From: Reticulitermes speratus
Lineage: Eukaryota > Arthropoda > Insecta > Blattodea > Rhinotermitidae
Assembly: GCA_021186555.1 (NCBI GenBank)
Contig: JAJKFL010000042.1
Coordinates: 30,458,715 to 30,522,714, forward strand
DNA: 64,000 nt
Direction of reading: 5' to 3'
Numbering within the stretch: the first letter of the stretch is position 1; each line of letters begins with the position of its first letter. This document shows positions 34,727 through 46,877 of the stretch, piece by piece. The notes beneath the pieces were generated by a model. It had not been told where the DNA came from. It was given only the letters and a program-made list of their open reading frames with translations, and ran no database searches. Position numbers and translations under genes: made by a program.

Positions 34727-36078
34727 AGTGGCAGTGGGAGCAATGGCCACAGCAGATGATGTCAGACTTCATAAATAAGACTCGTGGTCCAGGAGCCCGC
34801 ACAAGATCATCTTTGTGGTTTGACAGTTCTGCCAGCAGTTGGTGGCTATTCGGTGGTCGTCAGGCGCAATCAAACAGTGGCAGAAACGACACAAAACTAA
34901 AAGTTTACACTGACCTCTGGCGCTATGACACCAATGCTCGGGTGTGGAGTCGAATTTTCCCTAATGACAAGCTGAAAGGGAATGCTGGAGGAATGATTCT
35001 TCTAAGAACAAACCTTTTTAACGAGGGGCACAATTTGAAAGCCAGTGGCACCTCAAGTAGCAATTCAGGCGTAGTTCTTTGTGGCCGCAGTGAGGGGAAG
35101 AGGCTGGATGGGAGAACATTGGCGGTTTATGGCCCAAGAAGTTCCCATAGTGACACAGTCTGGCAGCTTGAACTGAAAGACAAACAATGGACAACTTATG
35201 TCTGTTGCTGCGACAGCACTGGACAGAGTGCCAGAAACAACAGTGCAATGCCAACAGGAACAGTTAGACATGAAAGCAATGTTACCAGAAATTTTTCTGT
35301 TGTTCATGGTAATATTCAACTTCCCGACTATGGTTGCAATGACACCATATTAAAGCAGAACCTCAAAGAAGAGATTAGTAACTACAGTAACAATGAAAAT
35401 ACTGAAAACAATTCAAAGAAATCAAAAGACGATGAAATCCAAAATAAAACTTCGGAAGTTTCAATAAAATTGGACAACAGAAAAACAAATACTCTTCTCA
35501 ATAATCGAGAAATCTATGAAAGATTTGGCAGTATTAAGAAAGAAAGCAATGAAAGCTTTCTAGCACATTCACCTGTGGTTGAAAATGTTGTTAAAGAAAA
35601 TATCAGTTCTTTTGGGGGTTATACTGAATCCCAAAGTAGAGGAAAATCGAACAACACAGATTATTTTGTTCAGTATGGACAAAAACCCCTAGAAACAGAC
35701 GAAAACTGTCCGTCGGTTATGGAGCATTTAAACTTTGATGTTTCAGTGAAAAATATTTCTAGTAACACTAGTTACAGTGAACTGACTGAGGAAAAAAATG
35801 AAGAGACAAATTTTCAGAATTTAGCTAGCACATCAACACACAGCATGCAGCAGAGGGATATTAAACTAAGTAAGGATGTTACGACAGAAGACTCGTATTC
35901 AAATCAAGCCTTTTGTCCAGACTTTGAAGTAAGTTACAACTCCAATGAAAGGTCCAGGGGCCAACCTGTTGCATGGTGTGACACTAACAAGGAACTGCTT
36001 GTGGCAATTGATCTGAAAGTGATTCCTCTAACGCTCTGGAAGTTTGATCTTAAAACGTCGCACTGGGCGCAGCAAAAG
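34727..36078 (+). CDS. Kelch-like membrane protein, exon 2 (propeller and disordered insertion)
   Basis: The acceptor TATTTTTCAG precedes 34727, and the exon ends at AAG|GTAAAC (36078/36079) in phase 0. The first ~150 residues read as divergent kelch blades: GPGARTRSSLWFDSS, then WWLFGGR, YTDLWRYDTNARVWSRI, a partial blade ending VLCGRSEG, and DTVWQLELKDKQWTTYV. Next comes a ~240-residue stretch rich in Asn, Ser, Glu and Lys with no hydrophobic core, probably disordered. Kelch-like sequence then resumes (VAWCDTNKELLVAID, LWKFDLKTSHWAQQK) up to the donor. Kelch propellers bind other proteins or glycans. This one would be extracellular if exon 1 supplies the signal peptide. The first codon is completed by one base from the preceding exon, which fits the phase-1 donor at 10713. 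I do not recognise a named orthologue. Confidence 0.8.
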
Positions 36079-36317
36079 GTAAACAGTATTTACCTGACTA
36101 CATGAGAAACTTTGCATTAATTATGAAGAGATTACTGAATGGAAGGCAAAATACAGTTACTTTTGTGAATAGTGCATTAGCCAGCATTCATCCAGTTTTC
36201 ATAACTTTGACTGTACACATAAATACGTTTACTTTAACTTTAAATCTAGGCAGAAATATTTTCAGCCATAATGAAAACTTTTTTTTATGAAAGGTGGAAG
36301 TATTCATTGTACAGCTA
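36079..36317 (+). other. Start of intron 2; no gene seen
   Basis: AT-rich sequence after the donor at 36079. The inferred intron runs to 39927. Confidence 0.6.
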
Positions 36318-37566
36318 CGTGTGAAATATAGGATGTTTTTTCCTGCTTGACCGATAAGCGCCCGCCCGAATTGTCGCTAGCGGTACGTCATACGCCGTGT
36401 CTCGGGAGGTTTAGCAGTCGGTGAAGGAGCGAGAAAAAGATTCGCTGTAATAATAACCTTTAGAAAGTCTAATAAAAATTCACCAGTGCTACAGCAGATG
36501 CTGAAAAGTTTGCCCCCCTGACTCAGTGCACTCAGTACAACTGCGGAAGACGTTTTTGTTTCCTCTCTGGTGTTCTTGCCCGGAAATTGTTGAAATCACA
36601 TGGCGAATGTCATTTTTTAGTTCTTCCAGAGTGCGAGGATTTGTTTCATACACTTTATCTTTTAAACTTCCCACAAATAAAAGTCACAATGTGTTAAATC
36701 ATGGGAATGTAGGGGACCGCGCCTAATTACGCGATCCTGTAAGCTCTTTCGCACTGTTTTCAAACGGGAGTGTTACTTCAGCTATTGGTGATAACAGACA
36801 CTATGAATCATTAGGTTTGTTGCTGGTAAATGTATTTCTCAGTCCTTCAGTGATGTAACAGCATGCCTCGACTCAGGTACACTGTTGAACAGCGTCTGTT
36901 TTTAGTGCATCTGTATTTCAAATATGAGTCTGCTGGAAACTGTCGTGGAAGATTTTTGAGCTCAGGAGAGGAGTGTTTCGAAAACGTCTGCACGAAGGCC
37001 CACAAAGTCGTTAAAATTGCGACCATGTAAGGGAACTGTAGTTCATGTTTTTAAGGGACATAATCTGCTTGCAGGAATGCGTTTGTGTAATTGGTTTCTT
37101 CAGTCTGCACACGATGGAGAAGGTGTGCCACACGTAGTGTTTTTCTGTTATGAGGCCCGGTTTTCGTTACGTGGATAGATTAATTCTCAGAACAGCCGGT
37201 ATTGGAGTGCAGAAAATCCAGGACTTATTCACGAACTCTTTTGTCGAAAAATTGGTGTTAGGTGTGCGATGAGTGCACGACTTGTGATTTCAACAATTTC
37301 CATCCAAGAACCCCTGGGAGTAAATAACGTGCTCCGCCTGTATACTGACTGCATTCGGTTAGGAAGGCAACATTTTCCAGAATCTGCTGTAGCACTGGTG
37401 AATTTTCATTGGATTTTCTGAAGGTTGTTATCACAGCGAATATTTTTCTCGCTTTCTTCACCAACTGTTAAACCTCCCGAGACTCACCATATGACGTAAC
37501 GCTAGAGCAGCGTCGGGCGGCCGCTTATCGTTCAAGAAGGAAACAAACACGCTTTATTTTACATGT
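36318..37566. mobile_element. DNA transposon with long inverted termini and rearranged Tc1/mariner-like transposase
   Basis: Terminal arms of roughly 220 bp (36318-36545 and 37330-37566) are inverted copies sharing CTCGGGAGGTTTA and AAAATTCACCAGTGCTACAG. Between them, the plus strand (about 36864-37250) encodes an N-terminal DUF4817-like start (RYTVEQRLFLVHLYFK) and a catalytic-core piece (INSQNSRYWSAENPG). The minus strand (36745-36489) encodes the C-terminal end with GSLKDKVYETNPRTLEELK. The two transposase parts therefore face opposite ways, so the element is scrambled and dead. It sits in intron 2 of the kelch-like gene. Confidence 0.75.
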
Positions 37567-38679
37567 TGCATCGATTAATAGGCATCATGTCTAAATGTTG
37601 ACTACAAACTCAGTTTTATATCCTGTATATGGCACTGAACTATTAGTGTGATCAGGTTTGAAGCCTTATTATTAGATTGGAATAATAAAGAAAGTATTAG
37701 TGAAGTGTGAAAATAATTTAGAATATGTTAGTAGCTCAGATTCTACACAATTGCAATTAAGTTTTCTTGCAATAATCTAATAATTAATATAACTCTTTAT
37801 CAAGTCATGGTTTCTTTTGGTTTAACTCTTAACTATGCGGCTCACGTTTCAATATTGGTGGTAATACCTTTTCACTCCTTATTTATATCCACATATTCAT
37901 CCAAATTTTTCTTCAAAATCACAGAATTTATTTGAGATTTCAACCCAACTTCTAAACTGTTTACCTTCTTGAAAGTAATCCTTCCATATGACAATTCTGT
38001 TTCGCTTCATTAATTATTGAATGTCTCTCCTAAAATTTGAACCCACTACATAATTAGTAGTCAGTAACGCAGCTGTTCTGGAAGATGTGATAGTTATACT
38101 TAAATGCCACCTTATATCTGTTCAGGCGTAACTTGACTTAAGCCCTTATGCCTTAACACCACCCAAGGACTGGAGTTAAAATTCCATGCATTCTTAATTC
38201 TAGCACTTGATAAAAGTGAATGGTAAGCTTCATACTTAAGGCTCTTTATCTATGGAGAAAGAACTCCACGTATTCATTGAATATGGGGGTCGATGGGCCT
38301 CAAAGCCAGTAGAAAAATGATGGCAAACAGAAAATTCCTGAACCTATTCTTAATTACTAGTATTCTGCAAATCATATCTAAGTACGTAGTATCTTTCTGA
38401 CTGACTTGTATTCCATAAGATATCGTCAGGGCTGTAAGTTCATATTGTTTGCTACACATTTGCTTATAATGCATGTAGGGCAAATACATTTCTGCAGAAT
38501 TATGTCATACACACCATCATACATACACCTGCATTCTGTGGATCCTAAAGGTAGTCAGAATTACAATAAAATATGGAATAAGTCTAAAAAATTACTAAAC
38601 AGTCATAAAAGTGCAATTTAAACTATTGGAGGAGGAAGTGATAACGAGGGGGGGGGGAGGAGAAGAGGGAGATTAACAT
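37567..38679. other. No gene seen (intron 2)
   Basis: AT-rich, with a G-run near 38648-38658. No supported coding sequence. Confidence 0.5.
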
Positions 38680-38690
38680 AAATGTCAAAA

Positions 38691-38951
38691 TTTTTTTTTT
38701 CCAATGGCGCTACAGCCTCTAGTGGGCCAGGGCTTCTTCATTATCGAACCTTCACGATCACACTCAGACACGCCACACTCAGTAGGACTCCTCTGGACGA
38801 GTGATCAGCCGGACGCAGACACTTCTACCTGACAACACACAACATTCACAAGAGACAGACATACATGCCCGTGGCGGAATTCGAACCCACAATCCCAGCA
38901 AGCGAACGGCCGCAGACCCACACCTTAGACCGCGCGGACACTGGGATCGGC
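38691..38951 (-). mobile_element. tRNA-derived SINE, family D, with target-site duplications
   Basis: On the minus strand a tRNA-like head carries an A box (GCGCGGTCTAAGG) and B box (GGGTTCGAATT, 38878-38888). The body ends AGGCTGTAGCGCCATTGG and a poly-A tail, seen here as a T run at 38691-38700. Direct repeats AAATGTCAAAA (38680-38690) and AAATGTCACAA (38952-38962) flank it, differing at one base. Its polymerase III promoter appears intact. Confidence 0.85.
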
Positions 38952-39084
38952 AAATGTCACAATATATGCAGATATATATACAGCTATTAGCACATCTTAT
39001 AAATTTATGCTGTGTAAAACAACAACTTAAAAACAGGTTATGAATCATTTTTAAACATTAAAAATTTATCAACCTAGTAAAAGA

Positions 39085-39154
39085 AATTTGAATAGAAGTA
39101 TCTTTTTAGGCGCCTTCACAAAATTGCGAAAAGCGACTATTAGCATTGTCATCT

Positions 39155-39187
<33 letters not shown>

Positions 39188-39440
39188 CATTCGTCCATCT
39201 CTTTGTCTGTCCGTCCGCATGGAGCAATTCGGCTCCCACTGGACAGATTTTCATTGAATTTAATATTTTAGCATTTTTCGAAAATCTGTAAAGAAAATTC
39301 ACATTTGATTGGAATCTGACAAGAATAACGGATAATTTATTTGAAGACCTATGTACATTTATGATAATATCTCGCTGAATTCCTCTTAGAATGAGAAATG
39401 TTTCAGACAAAGTTGTAGAAAAAATCACAACACACATTTT
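39085..39440. repeat. Interspersed repeat containing (CTGT)n
   Basis: A (CTGT)n tract at about 39153-39190 lies within sequence I recognise as part of a widespread repeat (GACAGATTTTCATTGAATTT, then a GGAATCTGACAAGAATAACG region). Frames on both strands are repeat artefacts. Confidence 0.5.
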
Positions 39441-39927
39441 TGTTCAATAATTTTTTTTTTTAAATAGTGCCATATATGAGATAATGTGGTAAAATATGGA
39501 TGAACCAGACAAGACAGATGGCAATATAATGCGGCGCATAATCTTGCATATCCCATAACTAAGGCACGAATACAGACACCCGCTCCGAATATTTAATACT
39601 TATTGTTTTTCCATTGCAAAAACTTCTACGCAAAAGCGCCTCAATGTTACGTTTTAAGTACATGGCCTGTCTTCTTAATGTTACTGAAGATTGTGTCTCT
39701 TTATTCAAGCAAGTTTTGAGACTATATAGTAGACTGTTAAGAATTTCGATACCAGCATATTATGCACTTTTGTCAAGCATGAAAGGCTGGCGATTATTCT
39801 GTGAAGACCGTGCATGCTCTGTAGTTGTACCTTTGGAAGGATAAGATACTGCTGCAGGTCAACATATTTAAATGCTCTTCTCTTTTTGTAATTACTTTTT
39901 GTAGACTAAGGATGTGCTTTTATTTAG
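39441..39927 (+). other. End of inferred intron 2; no gene seen
   Basis: AT-rich, ending in a T-rich tract and acceptor TTTATTTAG at 39927. The 76-codon frame at 39614 is unrecognised. Confidence 0.5.
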
Positions 39928-40752
39928 GTGTACATAGAAGAGGGTACCCTGTGGCCAGGATGTTCATCAAATGTTCGTTATACATCAACTGGTAGTACTG
40001 TGTACATCCTTTGTCCACCGTATGGAGCTACAAACGCAACTTCCACTCGACTTGTGTATACAATCGATGCCAGTAATGCAACCCTTAAAGCTTCAGGCCA
40101 GCTGCAGCTTAATATTCCGTTTGGAAACCAAAATGGAAATGCCATTTGGGCAGATGAAGCCAAGACAATTCTACAGGCAGTTGATGCCGACAACAGGACA
40201 CTGCTACTCATAGCGTATGATAATTTGCTGGACATGTGGGTCTTGGACAGGAACTGTGACCGCTGTTACTTTGTGCCAGTTGAAAACATTTGGCGAGGTA
40301 GTGCTCTGAAATGGTTCCGAGGGTTTGAAGCACCATTTTATAACTTACAATTGGCAGGCCAAACATGGCTGCTGCCTAATCCAAGGCAAGTAACGCAGTA
40401 CTGGCCACACGAAAGGGGTAGGTTCATTATTCGCCTTATAGATCATGGGGAAAATTCTTCTGGTGTCAGTCCAATCAAAGAAGAGCTACATACAGTGGAA
40501 ATGAAGAACCATTCAGAAACCAACATACCAGTCCTGCAGCACCACCAGGCTCAGGATGGAATCAAAGCCCTAGTATTCTTTGCATTTTCTCTTTCAATAT
40601 TTGCAATATTTGGCATGGCAATATTTGTTAGGAGATGTGTGACATGTCCACCACAATCTTGGTCTCTTCGTGGTGATGAAAGAAGTAAGACGGCACCTCC
40701 TGTTATAAGATACAGTGTCATACCTGATGACTTGGCATATCCAGTGGCATAG
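39928..40752 (+). CDS. Kelch-like membrane protein, terminal exon (transmembrane segment)
   Basis: The acceptor AG at 39926-39927 opens a phase-0 exon, matching the phase-0 donor at 36078. The reading VYIEEGTLWPG therefore continues directly from HWAQQK. The exon has 274 codons and ends in TAG at 40750-40752. The first ~190 residues continue the propeller-like ectodomain, with several N-glycosylation sequons (NAT twice, NRT, NSS, NHS) and a Cys-rich CDRCYF. A hydrophobic span, ALVFFAFSLSIFAIFGMAIF (about 40567-40626), is followed by RRC and a ~38-residue tail, so the topology is type I with a short cytoplasmic end. The full protein would be about 770 residues. It probably acts at the cell surface; partner unknown. 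Confidence 0.8.
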   Translation: MYIEEGTLWPGCSSNVRYTSTGSTVYILCPPYGATNATSTRLVYTIDASNATLKASGQLQLNIPFGNQNGNAIWADEAKTILQAVDADNRTLLLIAYDNLLDMWVLDRNCDRCYFVPVENIWRGSALKWFRGFEAPFYNLQLAGQTWLLPNPRQVTQYWPHERGRFIIRLIDHGENSSGVSPIKEELHTVEMKNHSETNIPVLQHHQAQDGIKALVFFAFSLSIFAIFGMAIFVRRCVTCPPQSWSLRGDERSKTAPPVIRYSVIPDDLAYPVA

Positions 40753-41334
40753 CAAAGTTATTTCAGTTCATATGCCAGAAGGAAATATGTACCCCTCCTC
40801 TGGTCTTAGCATTGGCTAGATGCAACAGCAGGAACTTCCTGTTACACATAGAGTCCATAGCACTACTGAATCATGTAGTGATATGAATTCATTAATGTAT
40901 GCCTGAAATGGACTGAGAAATTTCTTGATTTTATAGCATTGAATTATAAATGAATTTTTATAGGCTGTTGGATATTTCTGAACCAAGTTATATTAAGCTG
41001 TACAAAGGTATCATTACATTACTTACTTGACAGCTGGTGTTTCAATATGCTAAAATTTAAGTACAAAAACAGACAAATCGAAGAATAAATCCTTTTGGTT
41101 ATTTCAAATGAAATCTCAGAACTTTTCATCACATCTATAATTAAATTTAAAATAAATGTTGACATTTAATTTTAACTTTAACATAAAATTTTGAGGATTA
41201 CAGTCTTCCAGGCTGTGATGCCTTGTAATCTGGTAGAGAGATATCAATGTTTAGGAAGAGCCTGTGGCCTCCATCAGAAGGAAGGAAGAACGGAGCAGCA
41301 AGTTTCTCCAGTCAACCAAACCGCATGGTTTTAC
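40753..41334 (+). other. Probable 3' UTR of the kelch-like gene
   Basis: AT-rich sequence after the stop, with an AATAAA at 41084-41089 and a further one near 41150. Either could direct polyadenylation. No coding potential. Confidence 0.45.
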
Positions 41335-41515
41335 ATTTGGAAGACTACTGGCGCACCCAAGGGGGAGGGCTGCCGGGCTGCAAATCCCCACCCCCCCAAA
41401 TCGAAAATTAAAAAAAAAACATTTTGTAGACATGATGATACCAAACATTTTACGTGATTTACCCTTCAGCAGCTGAAATCAGCTGCTGAAATCGGCTGAT
41501 GACGAGTACATGAGA
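41335..41515 (+). repeat. Interspersed repeat, family F
   Basis: Shares TGGCGCACCCAAGGGGGAGG, CAAATCGAAAATTAAAAAAA, ACATGATGATACCAAACATT and AATCGGCTGATGACGAG with the inverted copy at 19495-19665. Confidence 0.6.
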
Positions 41516-42806
41516 ATTAAAAAAATAAAATAAAAAACTAAGGATGTCTTAGATGAAATTAAAAAAAAAACAAGAAGGTTAAATCCTGTGATTGGAATTA
41601 GGTGAGTGAGTCATGAAACATGTAGTTATATTGCCAGGCATATAAATGCAGTTGCCAACAGTGTTATGTTAGTTATATTTGTAACATAATTTTATAACAA
41701 ATTATTTAAACTTAAGGAACAGGGCCACCCCCTCCCTCAAAAAAAATTATGGATGCCCACCTGCGGAAGACCACACTCTTAAAATTCGCCGTCTTGATAA
41801 CTTCAAATTTTATCCAATTTGATTTATTTTAAGACAAAATAGCTATAGCTATGAGAGCATGCCCTTCTGGCAGTATGATTTTTGACTGAATATATATTAG
41901 CATATATCAATTTCCTTGTGTTACACAGAACTACAATACATATTATTAAATGTAATTCCTTGAACAAATTTTTATTATTTCAAGACTCTTAAAGTCTCAC
42001 GAGATTATTTGTTTATGGAGATGATGTATTTGCTGTACGATGACATCCCACATTTTTAACTGCAAGCCTATTTTCAGAGTTGTTGACAGATTGGCAACGC
42101 TCAGCATTCCTGCTTTGTGTTACAGTAGTTGTAAGCTCAAGTATTAGCCTGGATAGGGGCAATTCCGAGTGAGGATTATTATGGTTTTTTTTAGTTGCTG
42201 TGTCCAAGGGCAGTATAGTACTGGAAATTAGGCTACAGCTGTTTCCTTCCACAGCCTTTTCAATTCTGTGTTTACTCTTCGTCATACAAGTCTACATTAT
42301 ATAAGAGGGGTGACAAGATAGACAAGCTTCAGGAGCCGCAATGTATGAGGTAACTTAGGCAAGAGCCATGGATTTATTCATCAAGTCAAACATACAGTAA
42401 CAACATTGCTTACTGCCTGACAGAATGCAGCAATTGTGAGCCACACATATACATGAGCTGTGTTTTGGCACCCCTGCTATATAGCTACTAATAATGTCAT
42501 TAAATCACCTATGAATAAATAAATAAATAAATAAATAAACAAACACATAAACAAATTATTGACTTGCTCAACATTGCATGGCAGTAGTAGACTGCAGAAA
42601 GTTATTGCTAGATGCTGGCATGAGATAAAGAGGCAAGCTAATGAAGAAAGCACTGTAGACAAACCCAAAGCCCTATCTATCCATTTCAAAAATTTCCACA
42701 GTGACTGAGTCTATAGGCTAAATGCACTTTGAACAGAGTAAATGTTTTCAAATGAAGTATAATGCTGCCTGGAAATTCCAAAGTGAGAGCAGCAGCAGCC
42801 ATACCC
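41516..42806. other. No gene seen; (AAAT)n microsatellite
   Basis: AT-rich intergenic sequence with an (AAAT)n tract at about 42511-42540. No supported frames. Confidence 0.5.
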
Positions 42807-43110
42807 AGGGCCTCCGACAGCGGAATTGAGACTCGGTCAAAAAACATTTTCGGGCCCACCAGCAAGGGCGGACTGGCTAAAAATCTTTACACTAAATCGG
42901 AAAGACTCCCAGTTGTAGAATGACTTGGGAATGGTCTGAAAGGGTTAATTTGCACAATGGAAAAATAATGATACTACAAAGAAAGACAAACACATATGCA
43001 ACAAAGTCCGGCTCTGGGTCTCCTTCCGGACCGCCGGCCCCGGTAATTTGTATCGGCGGCTTCAACCCCCCCCCCCCCCCCCCCCCCCCCCCCGCTCTCG
43101 TCGGCATGGG
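42807..43110. mobile_element. Short interspersed element, family E, with 28-nt C run
   Basis: Paralogous to 61278-61565. Both hold TTACACTAAATCGGAAAG, TATGCAACA, TCCGGACCGCCGG and a terminal poly-C (43066-43093 here) followed by CTCGTCGG. Both begin with CAGGGCC, so a hAT-like nonautonomous element is possible but not shown. Confidence 0.65.
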
Positions 43111-43649
43111 CCATGCGATGCTGTCCGCAGCTATATGCAGTGATAGGGACCTCAGACAGCGAATTATTCAGCCCTTACAAGAGTTCTGTGCTTGGAATGT
43201 GGACTTAAAATATCAAGACAAATAGTTTTGAAAGTGTTAGTTATTAAAAAAACGTAATTATGTATGACAAGGTGGAATTGTCTCAGAAGTTGTGTAATTA
43301 ATGAGAAAAATAAGAGTTCTATTTAAAGATGTACTTTTGTTTGGAAAATTGGCTTCTGTGTTACAGCTATATATGAATCCCATTATTTTGTTATATAACT
43401 AAGAAATCCTTTGAAAACATAGCAAGTTACAAATATTTGGCAGTAACAGTAACAAATCAAAGTTATATTCATGAGTGAATTAAGAGCACATTATATTTTT
43501 AAAATGCTTTTTAGCACTTGTTTCAAATTCTTTTGTCTTCCCATCGTGCATTTGAAAATATATAGATCCAAATATAGAAGACTATAATTTTATATTTGTT
43601 TGTATGGATCTGAAATATGATTTGTAACACCAAGTGAAGAACACCAAGT
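43111..43649. other. No gene seen
   Basis: AT-rich, no recognisable features. Confidence 0.5.
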
Positions 43650-44010
43650 AGTGGTGTTTGAAAACAGGGAGTTGAAAAATTTTTTGACCTAAGACAGAAG
43701 AAGTAATAGAGGACTACAGAAAATTGTATAATAAGGAGCTTCATAATTTGTACTTTCACCAAATATTATGAAGATAATCAAATCAAGGAGGAGCATCTGG
43801 CTGGAACATATATCACACATAACAGAGAAAAGAAATTCTTACAAAATTTCTTCAAGACCTGAGGATGTGAACGGGATTAATATGACTTAGGACTGCATCC
43901 AGATAGACTCTTGTGAATATAATACCGAAAATTGGTTTTTATAGAAGCTGGATTTCTTTACTTGCAAGCAACTATACATTTGCAAGAAGGACTCTGGTCC
44001 GTGGATTTAT
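43650..44010 (+). pseudogene. RTE-like LINE 3' remnant, heavily decayed
   Basis: AAGGAGCTTCATAATTTGTA and ATAATCAAATCAAGGAGG parallel the RTE tail at 17640-17700, and AAGAAGGACTCTGGTCCGTGG parallels 17980-18000. Frames are broken throughout. Confidence 0.55.
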
Positions 44011-45804
44011 GCAGGTTAATACGAGCACATAATATAAGAAGCAAAACATAAAGGAAACTTTTTTATAGAAGAAGGATATTCAGATTTTGGGGATAAAGGC
44101 CCTGAATATTTCATTCTTCCTACAAAGGCAGTCATCTTGTGGAGAAAATATTTTTTCTTTATGTTACATCTCTGTAGGTTGTAATCATGCTTACTGTACA
44201 AGACAGTAACAAATTAAATGGCATTTTACTGAAACATTTTATTTCCAATATGTTCCAGGCTGTCATAACTGCTAAAACACGAGATTTTAATAATATTTTC
44301 CACTTGCTTTGTACGTATAAGTATTGGCATACATACTCAATATAAAAGAGAAATTGGAAATGATGACAATGATAATGGTGATGATATAATGATGATAATA
44401 CAAACAGTACAATTTCTTTAATATTGATGCCAATACTCTGGAATTCCTGTTAGTTTGGCAGATGGACAAGATGTGTTGTATCAATGGTTTACAGCAATGT
44501 GTTCTGAAACCAGTGAGTTGGCCTATGATAATTGGAATAGCTAAGTGTTTATATGATGAAATGAAAATAACTGACAATTACACTTTCTCTGATGGCTGGC
44601 TGCAAAGTAACAAAAAATTACCTGTGAGAAATTATGTCACTATAAATACTGTTTGATAATCCAGAATATTTGATAATCAAGCACTTGTCCAGATCTGTCA
44701 GTGCTGGATTAAAGAAACTTAACTGCATTGTAGGAAAGAGGGATTTCTTTAATATTTATTTAAATTTATGTCAAGCTCATATTCACTACAATTCCTCATA
44801 TAAGTCAAAATTAAAGAGTGGTCTTAACTTATTGTTGCATTATTACGTAATGTGGCATAAATTTTAGATTTAGAAAAACAGTGTGTATTTCATGCAGTTC
44901 TTGAAAGTTTTTGGTAAGATTTACTTTTTGTAGTATTGGTAATTTAATGGCAAAATGTCAAAGACAATGCTGTTATAAGCCATTACAAATACCATAGGAA
45001 ATATGTGTATATGTTATGGTTTTTTTTTATATTTGAAACTATTAAATATTTTCTCACTTGAATCTGTACAAAAATATGAAAAGATGAAACTTTCTCTTTT
45101 TGGCACTTCACTGAGGCAACAAAATTTTCTGTTATGCAAATCTTTGGTTTCAGAGTTGTATTATACTTAATTTTGTTTTTACACCACTCTGTTTTGATGA
45201 AGTTGCTGAAGTCCACATGTCAAAAAACAGTGAATTCCTAAATTGATAATGTGACAAAAATGACACATCACATCACTAAAGTATTTCTCATTCATATTCA
45301 AGTCTTGTTTAATTCTGTTATAAATTGTTACAGAGGTGGATACAACAAAATGTTACAGATCAGAGCTAATTTGAACTGTTGTGTAGCACATGTGTTAATC
45401 AGATGTAGTTTTGCCTTAAATGCTACTCATTCTGCACACTGAGCCCATTTAAGTAAGATGTGTATCCCTTTCTTTCGCCAGAGCACAAATTATGGAACGT
45501 GTTTCAAGTCACTGAAGTATGATAGATGAGTATATGATAAATCTTACAAACCTTTTAGTTCTTTTTCATAATATACACTGTGTACACTGAAACTATCAGT
45601 ATCTTGACACTCACAGAAAAAAATGATGCACACATGAAGGATACATGTCTTGATTTCTGAGTGCAGTACTATTGGAAAAGCTTGTAATCAGTGAATAGGC
45701 AACCGATTATTCTATTTGACTGCTTGTAAAAAAAATTTCAAGACTGAGTTTTCTTTTGTGGATATCATAAGGTAGAAAATATAAGGTAAAATTTAACAAA
45801 TTGA
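44011..45804. other. No gene seen
   Basis: AT-rich intergenic sequence. Short frames on both strands lack domains or splice-site support. Confidence 0.5.
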
Positions 45805-45980
45805 AGTTTTCACTGTCCATGCCATGAAGGCATATAGGGAGAGTAGAAGTATAACTCCACTCATTCTTAACCTGGGCACTAGATGGAGACGAATGGTCAA
45901 CCTCACGCCCAGGCCCCTTTACCCCTCAAAGAGAATCCCGGTATCAATTGAATAAGAGGCTAAGTCGACACCAGAGCGGG
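45805..45980 (-). mobile_element. SINE family A, minus-strand, truncated
   Basis: Contains GTCCATGCCATGAAGGCATA, GTATAACTCCACTCATTCTT and the GAGAATCCCGGTATCAATTG block. The head is replaced by the family B-like end GAGGCTAAGTCGACACC. Confidence 0.65.
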
Positions 45981-46767
45981 TGTGGATGGCTCTGTAAAAG
46001 AGAAAATGGAAAAATTTTAAACTTATGCTAAGGTTTGCCAAAACTGATATCCAGTTTTGAAACCAGTGGTTCCTATAGTGACAACGTTTATGGTCATTTT
46101 AACAAGTGGAATAAAACAAACGCTATATTCTTATTTTCTAACTAGCCACTTGCAGAGAATGGTACATTTTCAGTAATAAAAACAAGTACTCCTAAAATAA
46201 CACATTAAATGAACATAATTATATTTCGAAGGCCAGCGCACACCACACCGCACGGAATAAAACCAAAAAGATTCGCTTTTTTTGTTGCTGGGGCAGGTTA
46301 GAATGAGCTATTCCAAACATAATCGAAAAGTACAACGTCCCAGACAGTCCTACGATTTAATATATGATGACAGGAAATTAAAAAAATAACACAGAATGTC
46401 TTACGCAGAATTCGTTCAGTTGCTGACATAATTAAAACAATCGATTCAGTATTAACGGCCGCTTAGTTATTTGCTATGCAAGATCGCGAGTGTTGTACAC
46501 CGTGACGTGGTACAGACAGTACCAAGACGTTATGTACTGTGAAAATATAAGATTTCACATTGCACAATAACTGTAATTTCACTTATGCCCATAAGAAATG
46601 TAGAGCCTTTCTTGGGCCAATTTTCAGGAAACTTAAAAATATCATCGGTATTAAGTAAATACCTTTTATACCGAATACCTGTAACACATTATTAATTTTG
46701 TATTTGTAGCCAAATTATGACGTGTCCAGAGCCACACGTATGGCTGGTTGGATTGAATATAATAAAG
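45981..46767. other. No gene seen
   Basis: AT-rich, with a slightly GC-richer patch near 46230-46330. No feature supported. Confidence 0.5.
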
Positions 46768-46779
46768 AATTGAATTGCC

Positions 46780-46877
46780 GTAATCTGTGGTCTTTTGGGT
46801 AATTACACGGCGTCGTGTGTGTAATTACCCAAAAGACCACAGATTACATCAACATCGCGGCGGAAGCCTGAAATCAA
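46780..46877. mobile_element. Tiny hairpin insertion with 12-bp direct repeats
   Basis: The arms 46780-46808 and 46819-46847 are perfect 29-bp inverted copies around a 10-nt loop. The sequence AATTGAATTGCC occurs at 46768-46779 and 46878-46889, bracketing a 98-bp insertion like a target-site duplication. No family recognised. Confidence 0.75.

Noticed and set aside
35018-35319. Minus-strand frames opposite the kelch-like exon
   Set aside because: They are shadows of a strongly supported plus-strand exon.
38870-38951. A tRNA gene on the minus strand
   Set aside because: Same reasoning: poly-A tail, shared body with another copy, and flanking duplications.
39069-39437. 122-codon minus-strand frame with Thr/Asp/Arg/Gln repeats
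   Set aside because: It is created by the (CTGT)n tract within an interspersed repeat.
42892-43225. Frames with poly-Gly or poly-Pro
   Set aside because: They are produced by the 28-nt C run in a family E repeat.
43853-43880. GACCTGAGGATGTGAACGGG as a ribozyme core
   Set aside because: No stem II partner or GAAA box follows; it is part of a decayed LINE tail.
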